DNA of 64,000 nucleotides from Cupriavidus sp. U2 (lineage in GTDB: Bacteria > Pseudomonadota > Gammaproteobacteria > Burkholderiales > Burkholderiaceae). The translations under genes were made by a program, and so were the position numbers. Numbering within the stretch: position 1 is the stretch's first letter; every line of letters starts with the position of its first letter. The stretch spans positions 1-64,000 of the forward strand of contig NZ_RCOG02000021.1 in NCBI RefSeq assembly GCF_009663685.2, in the 5' to 3' direction. The notes under the pieces are model-generated. The model had not been told where the DNA came from, did no database searches, and was given only the letters and a program-made list of their open reading frames with translations. Below are positions 57,989 to 64,000 of this stretch, piece after piece.

Positions 57989-58407
57989 TGGATTCTCCGC
58001 CCTTGCGCGTCGATGACGGCTTCGCCGTCTTCCTTTGTGAAGGCGCCTTGCTGCGGCGCCAGCAGGATGTCCAGCACCAGCTCGGAGGGCCTGCACAACC
58101 GTACGCCCAACGCGGTGACGACGAAGGGACGGTTGATCAGGATCGGATGGGCCAGCATCGCGTCCAGCAACTGGTCATCAGTCAGCGAGGGATCGGCGAG
58201 AGCAAGCTCGGCATAAGGCGTGCCCTTCTCGCGGATCGCTTCGCGCACGGTGAGCCCGGCGTCGCGGATCATTGCCTGCAAGGTCTGCCGGTCGGGCGGC
58301 GTGCTCAGGTACTCGATGACGGTCGGCTTGATGCCCGCGTTGCGGATCATGGCGAGCGTGTTGCGCGATGTGCCGCAGGCGGGGTTGTGATAGATGGTGA
58401 CGGTCAT
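57985..58407 (-). CDS. arsC: glutaredoxin-dependent arsenate reductase
   Basis: The 140-aa product starts [20 protein letters not shown] with the catalytic Cys11 in the CGTSRN motif, and later has [20 protein letters not shown] with the arsenate-binding Arg residues. It reduces As(V) to As(III) with glutathione/glutaredoxin. It lies between acr3 and arsH. A second, low-molecular-weight-phosphatase-type reductase is upstream, giving the operon two unrelated arsenate reductases. Confidence 0.93.
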   Translation of the reverse strand: MTVTIYHNPACGTSRNTLAMIRNAGIKPTVIEYLSTPPDRQTLQAMIRDAGLTVREAIREKGTPYAELALADPSLTDDQLLDAMLAHPILINRPFVVTALGVRLCRPSELVLDILLAPQQGAFTKEDGEAVIDAQGRRIQ

Positions 58408-58415
58408 GGGGTATC

Positions 58416-59480
58416 TCAGTGCGATTCGTACCAGTGCTGCGAACGGTTGACCACGCCGACGACGAACAGCATCACGGGGACCTCGATCAGCACGCCGACG
58501 ACGGTGGCGAGCGCCGCGCCCGACTGGAAACCGAACAGGCTGATGGCGGTGGCCACGGCCAGCTCGAAGAAGTTGCTTGCGCCGATCAGCGCCGATGGGC
58601 CCGCCACGCAGTGGGCGACGCCGAGCTTGCGATTGAGCAGGTAGGCCAGGCCGGAGTTCAGCGGGACCTGAATCAGGATCGGCACGGCCAGCAGCAGGAT
58701 GATGAGCGGCTGCTCGACGATGGCATTGCCCTGGAAGCCGAACAGCAGCACCAGTGTCGCCAGCAGCGCGGTGATCGAGTAGGGCCCCAGCGCACCGACC
58801 ACTCGCTTGTAGGTGGCTTCGCCGCGTGCCAGCAACGCCCTGCGGATACCCTGCGCGATCAGCACCGGCACCACAATGTAGAGCGCGACCGACGTGATCA
58901 GCGTGTCCCACGGCACGGTGATCGACGACAGACCCAACAGCAGCGCGACGACGGGCGCGAAGGCCACGACCATGATCGCGTCGTTGAGCGCCACCTGCGA
59001 CAGCGTGAAGTACGGATCGCCCTTGCAGAGCTGGGACCAGACAAACACCATCGCCGTGCAGGGTGCCGCCGCCAGCAGGATCAGGCCGGCGATATAGCTG
59101 TCGAGTTGATCCACTGGCAGCCAGCCCGCGAACAGGTGACGGATGAAGATCCACCCCAGCAGCGCCATGGAGAACGGTTTAACCAGCCAGTTGACGAAGA
59201 GCGTGACGCCGATGCCGCGCCAGTGTCCCGCGACCTGGCCCATGGCACCGAAATCGATCTTGATCAGCATCGGGATGATCATGATCCAGATCAGGATGCC
59301 GACCGGCAGGTTCACTTGTGCGACCTCCATGGCGCCAATGGCCTGGAAGACCGGCGGCAGCCATTGGCCGAGCAGGATGCCGGCCACGATGCAGAGGGCC
59401 ACCCAGACGGTCAGATAGCGCTCGAAGAAGCCGATGGCGCTGGGTTGCGCGACCCCCGCGGCCCGTTGCGCCGTGCTCAT
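58416..59480 (-). CDS. acr3: ACR3-family arsenite efflux permease
   Basis: The 354-aa protein has about ten membrane helices: RYLTVWVALCIVAGILLGQW, LPVGILIWIMIIPMLIKIDF, and the conserved Cys in LLAAAPCTAMVFVWSQL near residue 142, then SNFFELAVATAISLFGFQSG. ACR3 carriers export As(III) with the proton gradient. In C. metallidurans nomenclature this gene is called arsB. The start overlaps the upstream arsC stop as ATGA. Confidence 0.93.
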   Translation of the reverse strand: MSTAQRAAGVAQPSAIGFFERYLTVWVALCIVAGILLGQWLPPVFQAIGAMEVAQVNLPVGILIWIMIIPMLIKIDFGAMGQVAGHWRGIGVTLFVNWLVKPFSMALLGWIFIRHLFAGWLPVDQLDSYIAGLILLAAAPCTAMVFVWSQLCKGDPYFTLSQVALNDAIMVVAFAPVVALLLGLSSITVPWDTLITSVALYIVVPVLIAQGIRRALLARGEATYKRVVGALGPYSITALLATLVLLFGFQGNAIVEQPLIILLLAVPILIQVPLNSGLAYLLNRKLGVAHCVAGPSALIGASNFFELAVATAISLFGFQSGAALATVVGVLIEVPVMLFVVGVVNRSQHWYESH

Positions 59481-59989
59481 TGCCCGGCCTCCACAGGCTG
59501 CTCGCCGATCGCGCGCATCTCCTTCTGGATGGCGTTATGGTCCAGCACGTGCAGCGGCAGGTTCACGAACTGGCTGACGCGATTGAGGATCTGACGGAAG
59601 ACCTGGTCGAACACCTTGCGCTTCTCGTCGTCCGAGCCCTGGATGGCGGCGGGGTCCATGAAGCCCCAATGTGCGGTGATGGGCGTGCCAGGCCAGATCG
59701 GGCACACCTCGCCTGCGGCCTGGTCGCAGACGGTGATGACGAAATCCATCCCGGGGGCATCGGGCAGGGCGAACTCGTCCCAGCTCTTGCTGCGCAGGCC
59801 GGACGTGTCGTAGCCGATCGACTGGCAGCGCTCGATGGCAAAGGGATTGACCGTGCCAGAGGGATGGCTGCCGGCGCTGTAGGCGTGAAAGCGCCCCTTG
59901 CCGAGCACATTGAACAGCGCTTCGGCCATGACGCTGCGGGCGGAATTGCCGGTGCACAGCACCAGCACGTTGAAAGTCTTGTCGGACAT
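59477..59989 (-). CDS. arsC: low-molecular-weight-phosphatase-type arsenate reductase
   Basis: The 170-aa product starts with the P-loop VLVLCTGNSARSVMAEAL (CX5R: Cys12, Arg18), and has GMDFVITVCDQAAGEVCPIW carrying the general-acid Asp and redox Cys residues. It reduces As(V) with glutathione or thioredoxin. It is longer than the 130-aa ArsC of Gram-positives, as usual in beta-proteobacteria. It lies between arsI and acr3. Confidence 0.9.
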   Translation of the reverse strand: MSDKTFNVLVLCTGNSARSVMAEALFNVLGKGRFHAYSAGSHPSGTVNPFAIERCQSIGYDTSGLRSKSWDEFALPDAPGMDFVITVCDQAAGEVCPIWPGTPITAHWGFMDPAAIQGSDDEKRKVFDQVFRQILNRVSQFVNLPLHVLDHNAIQKEMRAIGEQPVEAGQ

Positions 59990-60076
59990 GGTGGTTGTTG
60001 GGCGATTGAGCGACGTTGGGGCGAGCGGGTGCCTCCTCGCGCGAGGTCCCGATGCGGGAGGCGGGTTAGGGAGTGC

Positions 60077-60565
60077 TCAGCAGCAGCCGGATTCCGGCGT
60101 GCAGCAGGCGGTTTTGGCGGTTGGCTTCGGCGTGGCGCTCAATTGGACCGGCACGCAGCACGCGGCGGCCTCGGCGCTCCGCTCCCGTGACTCACCATAG
60201 GTCGGCGCGCCACCAAGCGTGTGGAACGATTCCCAGGCGATCCCCGTTGGGTCCACCGACCAATGCTTGTTCGAAGTTGCGTAGCAGCAGTTCGTCTCGG
60301 ACTGGGAATGCAGGGGCAGGTCGGCGCTGGCGAGGCGCGTCTGCATCTCGGCCAGCTCCGCGTCGGTCTCTACCTGGATGCCGAGATGGTCGACGCCGAG
60401 CTTCTCCGTGCGATTGGAGATCGCGAAGTTCACGCGCGGGTCGTCGAGCGCCCACTTGGCGTAGTCGTCCCGGACGACGATGGGTTCGGCAGCGAACAGG
60501 GCCGAGTAGTAGCGGATGCTGGCCGGCAGATTGGCCACGCTGACATGGACGTGGAAGCGCTTCAT
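60077..60565 (-). CDS. arsI: ArsI-type C-As lyase / CadI-like VOC protein
   Basis: The 162-aa product is a vicinal-oxygen-chelate protein: FHVHVSVANLPASIRYYSAL near the start, GVDHLGIQVE (His60), the vicinal Cys pair in ETNCCYATS (Cys93-Cys94) and AWESFHT (Glu112). These match the Fe- and As-binding residues of ArsI, which cleaves trivalent methyl- and aromatic arsenicals with O2. The last 35 residues are an extra Cys-rich tail (AACCVP, KTACCTPESGCC), an additional metalloid-binding candidate. It lies 3 bases behind arsR. Confidence 0.88.
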   Translation of the reverse strand: MKRFHVHVSVANLPASIRYYSALFAAEPIVVRDDYAKWALDDPRVNFAISNRTEKLGVDHLGIQVETDAELAEMQTRLASADLPLHSQSETNCCYATSNKHWSVDPTGIAWESFHTLGGAPTYGESRERSAEAAACCVPVQLSATPKPTAKTACCTPESGCC

Positions 60566-60568
60566 GGT

Positions 60569-60898
60569 TCAGGACCCCGTGGCGACGGAACAGGAGGACA
60601 CCGGCGAACACGGATGGCCGCCACAGCAGTTCTCCGTGAGATAGCCAAGCAGGGCATTCATGGTCTCGAAGCGCGCCATGTAGATGATCGAGCGGCCCTC
60701 CTGGCGGCTGGCCAGCAGACCGGCGCGGTGTAATTCCTTGAGGTGGAATGACAGCGAGGAGGCCGGCATCTCCATCAGTTCGGCAATGCGGCCAGCCGGC
60801 AGGCCTTCGGGGCCGGCCTGCACGAGCAGGCGGAACACAGCCAGACGGACGGCGTGGGCGAGCGCGGCAAGCGCTTCCAGGGCGTTATCGGTTTCCAT
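60569..60898 (-). CDS. arsR: ArsR-family arsenic-responsive repressor
   Basis: The 109-aa product has the ArsR winged HTH (LPAGRIAELMEMPASSLSFH, LKELHRAGLLASRQEGRSII). Arsenite-binding Cys residues are at the C-terminus (C91, C92, C97, C103 in NCCGGHPCSPVSSC) rather than in the DNA-recognition helix, a known alternative arrangement in some ArsR proteins. It is the first gene of the operon and its start lies within a 24-base operator palindrome, so it is autorepressed. Confidence 0.92.
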   Translation of the reverse strand: METDNALEALAALAHAVRLAVFRLLVQAGPEGLPAGRIAELMEMPASSLSFHLKELHRAGLLASRQEGRSIIYMARFETMNALLGYLTENCCGGHPCSPVSSCSVATGS

Positions 60899-60920
60899 GA
60901 TTCGACTATAGTCGAATCAT
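60897..60920. promoter_or_regulatory. perfect ArsR operator overlapping the arsR start codon
   Basis: The arm ATGATTCGACTA (60897-60908) is followed at once by its exact complement TAGTCGAATCAT (60909-60920), a perfect 24-base palindrome. Its left end includes two bases of the start codon (CAT at 60896-60898), so repressor binding would also block translation initiation sites. Confidence 0.85.
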
Positions 60921-61051
60921 AAAAGCGTTGCAAGCGTACTGTTGTGACGGTCGGCCTCAGCAGGTGGCTCAGCCGGGTCAATATACGGCGTCTAGTTAGC
61001 GAGGTACGTGAGACAGCGAGCAACGTGTCCTGAGTAAAGAACAAGGGCCGC

Positions 61052-61704
61052 TTGGGAATTCGGTATGAGGCAGTGGTGGAGATCGAGCATTGGCTCGATG
61101 ATGGCGAAACGCTATCGCAGGTCGCGGTCGCCGACCTGCCTTTCGAAGTGCTGCCCTACCTGGCCCCGAGCCGTTATTGCGAATCTGACCGCATGATGGA
61201 ATTTGCGATGCGCGAGTTTGGCAGCATGCGGCAGGGCTACCCGCGCGTGTATGCGATACGGGAGTGGGTGCGCAACCATGTGCGCTTTCTTTCACGGTCG
61301 ACCAACGAGGGGACGTCGGCGATCGATACGCTCATGGAGCGTACGGGGGTGTGCCGGGATTTCGCTCATTTGATGATCGCCATCTGTCGCGCGCTGAGCA
61401 TCCAGGCCCGTATTTCCAGCAGCCTGGACTATGGCGCGGATCCGGCGATGGGGCCACCCGATTTCCATGCGGTGCTCGAGGTGTATCTCTCGAACGGCTG
61501 GTATTTGCTTGATCCGTCGGGATGTCCATTCCGACCGGACTGCTGCGCATCGGCACCGGCCGGGATGCCGCCGATGTTCCCTTTGCCGCGATATTCGGCA
61601 AGGTCGGGTCGGAGCGGCCCTACATCGAAATCGAGGCTCTGACCGATTCTGCCGCCGGCATTGGCATGCCGCTCGCCACAACACGCGCCATCTCGACCTG
61701 GTGA
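61052..61704 (+). pseudogene. transglutaminase-like protease, truncated and frameshifted
   Basis: The core carries the Cys-His-Asp triad: TGVCRDFAHLMIAICRALSI (Cys), GPPDFHAVLEVYL (His) and WYLLDPSG (Asp). About 100 residues normally found before the core are missing. After DPSG the frame changes near 61520; the true continuation MSIPTGLLRIGTGRDAADVP, VPFAAIFGKVG is in the next frame. Relatives are exported or cytoplasmic proteins of about 270-300 aa. Non-functional as read. Confidence 0.75.
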
Positions 61705-61866
61705 TCCGCGCTCAGTTGCTGGCCGCCTTCCATGATCTGGGTTTTCCATTGCCGCGTTCCATTCTTCGGTTCCATGGCTTCATCGACGAACGCCGCTGGG
61801 ATGCGTTCCAGCGGGATCTGCCATGGCTCAGGCGTAGTCTCTCTGACAGAGCGTGGGGCCTCCAGA

Positions 61867-62139
61867 TCAGCGCCAAGAAGCCTGCAGCAGGCCCAGCAGC
61901 AGGTCGATGGCGAGACGGCCTCGCTGAACACCTGCGTGTTCGGCGCAACCATGCGACTCATAGGGGGTGCCTGAATGAAGCGGCCCCCAAACGCGCGTGC
62001 CGTGCTGCACCTCATCGACGCATACCTCATAGCCCCAGCCAGTACTGAACTTCAGGGGATCGGAGTCCTCAAGAAATACCTTTACGGACAGTACTAGCCC
62101 GCGATAGCTATGCGCGGTCGTGTCTGCTGGATCGGCCAA
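61867..62139 (-). CDS. hypothetical small protein, paralogue of 47965-48231
   Basis: The 90-aa product starts with TTG and has SYRGLVLSVKVFLED, GWGYEVCVDEV and VQRGRLAIDLLLGLL, aligning with the protein at 47965. The ribosome site is poor. It lies in a minus-strand position facing the decayed transglutaminase. Function unknown. Confidence 0.45.
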   Translation of the reverse strand: MADPADTTAHSYRGLVLSVKVFLEDSDPLKFSTGWGYEVCVDEVQHGTRVWGPLHSGTPYESHGCAEHAGVQRGRLAIDLLLGLLQASWR

Positions 62140-62344
62140 GAGCTACGCCCCGGTGAAGTTGATCAATGCGGCGGTTAGCCCGTGTCGCAAGAGTTTGCGA
62201 GAGACTGTCATGCTGAACGGGAACATCGTCGAGGGATGTAGGCCGTTGTCCTACGTCGTCTAGGGTGCGTCCAGGCCCAAAAATAAATGCTGGCCGTCGC
62301 GGACAATCAGCGTAGAGTGGGAGACTTCTCCTTGGGAGCATGGC

Positions 62345-62629
62345 ATGGACACTTATCCGGCAGCAAACAGCAAAGGCTTCGACATTTACCCGCTAGTCTA
62401 CAAATACGATCCGCCGCGTGAATGGCATGAACGAAGGCCGGACCGTAGCTACAGCGCCTCCGTAGTGATCTGTCGGGAGGGTATCGCGCCGACAGCCGAC
62501 AGTGGGCGAGTCTTTCAAGTACCGGATGCACAGTGGGCCGATTTGGGTGTGGCCAAGCGCGCAGCGGTCCAGCACGGGACGGACATCATCGAAGGATTGG
62601 TCAGCGGCGAATCGCTGGCGGGTATCTGA
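62345..62629 (+). CDS. hypothetical small protein, distant member of the same group
   Basis: The 94-aa product has IYPLVYKYDPPREWHERRPD, SYSASVVICREG and RAAVQHGTDIIEGLVSGESL. The strand-then-helix layout (SYxxxVxI ... AxxxGxxIIxGL) resembles the two paralogues at 47965 and 61867, but identity is low. The ATG follows GGGAGCATGGC. Function unknown. Confidence 0.5.
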   Translation: MDTYPAANSKGFDIYPLVYKYDPPREWHERRPDRSYSASVVICREGIAPTADSGRVFQVPDAQWADLGVAKRAAVQHGTDIIEGLVSGESLAGI

Positions 62630-62669
62630 CACGGGGATGCCGCCTGCCATGCGTACCTTACTCTGGGTC

Positions 62670-64000
62670 CTAGGCTCCTCGCTTGTCTAGCGCCTCTGAG
62701 CCTATATAAGCGCCGATATCGGCGAACGTAATTGCCACACCGGCGATCGCGGCTGTCTCTGAGAGGTACGGAAATGTCTTGCGCAGAAAGCTTCGGCCCT
62801 TGTCGTCGCGTGTGACGGCTTCGCGCGATTCGCCGGTGCGGACCACATGCTGGATGTCGTTATAGAAGTCAGGGTCGCGGAATATCGGCACGAGGTCAGC
62901 GATTTTCCTCCCGGTGTCGGCCGGCCTCAGTGGAAATACGTCCCGCATCGTCGGGGTGAACCACTGAAGTCTCAGTTCCAGATCAAGAAAAAGAGCCATG
63001 ACCTGGCCGGAAAGCAACACGCGGCTTTGCATCGCGAGCCGCTCGATGTTCCTCGTCAGGTCGCGATTGACATCGTTGAGATCCTCGTTGCTCTGTTTGA
63101 GCTGTTCGTTGGACGCCTTGAGTTCCTCGTTGAGGGCCTGCAATTCCTCGCGCGACGCTTCCAGCTCCTCGCGGGACGTGCGCGCTTCGTCTTTCCAGTT
63201 GACGCTGGCGCCCGCAGCGAGATCGTCGTGTAAAAGGTCGGAGTCGCCCGCACCAAGTGCGTCAGCACAGTCTTGCTCCTGTATGAACGACACCAGAATA
63301 CGGTCCCATGCACCTCCACCCAAGGTTTGGAGCGGGGTAAGTCGCATGCTTAGCTGAGTGTCCTTTGCAACGCCGGCTTTCAGGTTTGTCATGGTCAGAG
63401 GTTCGTGCGCTTCCAGCACTTGGCGGATGCCGTATTGAAGTTGTGACACCCATTCCCGTGGGACGAGATCCGTGAGATTGAGGGAGGGCTCCCCGGCGGG
63501 CAGTGTCAAGATACCCTTCGTGCTACCGTATGTCCTTAGCACGTCGCCCCTGTGGTCGATCAGTGCCGACGGAACGTCGAATTGCTCATGGGCTACGCGA
63601 AGCGCAGCCGCTGTCCGCGCTGTGCTACTCGGAGCAGTCGATACGGGGTGGCGTCGGACACCTGGCATTGGGCCGACTTTGCGATAGATATTCCATTTTG
63701 CAGAGACCGCTTCGAAGCCTTGGGCGTTAGCAGGCAGGGCTTCACTCCTGCCCAGAAATAGGACGCCGCCAGTGCGCAACGCACCGTGAAGACGGAACAA
63801 GACTTCCTCGACTGTCTCTCGCTCCAGATAGATGAACAGGTTACGGCAGGTGACCAGGTCGAGTTCCGCAAACGGTGGGTCCGAGAGTAGATCCTGCGGC
63901 ACGAACACCAATTTTTCACGCAGGAACCGTTTCACGCGGAAGAACGCGTCGACCTGGTAAAGGTACCGGCTCTGGCGCGCGGGCGATAGCCCCGTCAGAG
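62670..64000 (-). CDS. CheB-CheR-PAS chemotaxis-type protein, 5' part outside the window
   Basis: The frame is open to the window end. It carries the end of a CheR SAM-methyltransferase domain (KLVFVPQDLLSDPPFAELDL, VTCRNLFIYLERETVEEVLF, GVLFLGRSEALP), a PAS-like linker region, a coiled coil (REELEASREELQALNEELKA, SNEQLKQSNEDLNDVN) and a second PAS domain (VMALFLDLELRLQWFTPTMR). Full-length relatives begin with a CheB methylesterase domain. They act in non-canonical sensory pathways, often upstream of a histidine kinase. The 3' end is complete at 62670. Confidence 0.85.
   Translation of the reverse strand, partial: LTGLSPARQSRYLYQVDAFFRVKRFLREKLVFVPQDLLSDPPFAELDLVTCRNLFIYLERETVEEVLFRLHGALRTGGVLFLGRSEALPANAQGFEAVSAKWNIYRKVGPMPGVRRHPVSTAPSSTARTAAALRVAHEQFDVPSALIDHRGDVLRTYGSTKGILTLPAGEPSLNLTDLVPREWVSQLQYGIRQVLEAHEPLTMTNLKAGVAKDTQLSMRLTPLQTLGGGAWDRILVSFIQEQDCADALGAGDSDLLHDDLAAGASVNWKDEARTSREELEASREELQALNEELKASNEQLKQSNEDLNDVNRDLTRNIERLAMQSRVLLSGQVMALFLDLELRLQWFTPTMRDVFPLRPADTGRKIADLVPIFRDPDFYNDIQHVVRTGESREAVTRDDKGRSFLRKTFPYLSETAAIAGVAITFADIGAYIGSEALDKRGA

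Noticed and set aside
1..64000. tRNA, rRNA or CRISPR arrays
   Set aside because: None was recognised on either strand.

Overview
The window looks like part of a large plasmid or secondary replicon of a Burkholderiaceae beta-proteobacterium close to Cupriavidus or Ralstonia. This is an inference from the high GC content, the gene styles, and an arsenic operon whose order matches the one described for Cupriavidus metallidurans. The plasmid character is seen directly: an iteron origin, a Rep_3-type initiator, a ParA/ParB pair, a ParM-like filament gene and a secreted plasmid-type nuclease.

0-14.6 kb is the backbone. It holds a secreted nuclease, an HU-like protein with coupled unknown genes, a tyrosine recombinase fused to a Fis-type helix-turn-helix, a ParM-like partition cassette, a Toprim fragment directly behind rep, about 17 18-bp iterons, a decayed IS21 element, parB-parA, and six copies of a CTTTCA-N4-TGAAAG palindrome that are the best centromere candidates.

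14.6-21.6 kb is accessory DNA: SDR and MFS gene remnants, a HipBA toxin-antitoxin pair, a di-iron/MBL protein, and an aldehyde dehydrogenase facing its LysR regulator.

21.9-34.6 kb is the most unusual part. Five very GC-rich genes on the minus strand are coupled by overlapping stops and starts. They encode a subtilase with a propeller-like tail and four large proteins (541, 1263, 856 and 753 aa) of no recognised function; the most upstream one resembles DUF6603 proteins. This is my candidate for an undescribed system.

34.9-40.7 kb holds a DUF3455 lipoprotein, a cold-shock/DUF1294 protein, and a MarR-linked operon for exported hydrolases, an Ohr-type peroxidase and a cupin. 41-48 kb is a degraded island with a family of small helical proteins, a candidate sRNA, CheB and LigD fragments, and an IS1182 element. 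48.6-54.3 kb is a GntR-controlled catabolic block (amidohydrolase, RraA/LigK-type aldolase, dehydrogenase, two TctC binding proteins) with an identical 16-bp motif before both transcription units. 54.3-55.7 kb has a minimal tyrosine recombinase. 56-60.9 kb is an arsR-arsI-arsC-acr3-arsC-arsH-MFS operon whose last gene is frameshifted. The right end has a transglutaminase remnant, small paralogous proteins and the 3' part of a CheB-CheR-PAS gene that runs off the window.
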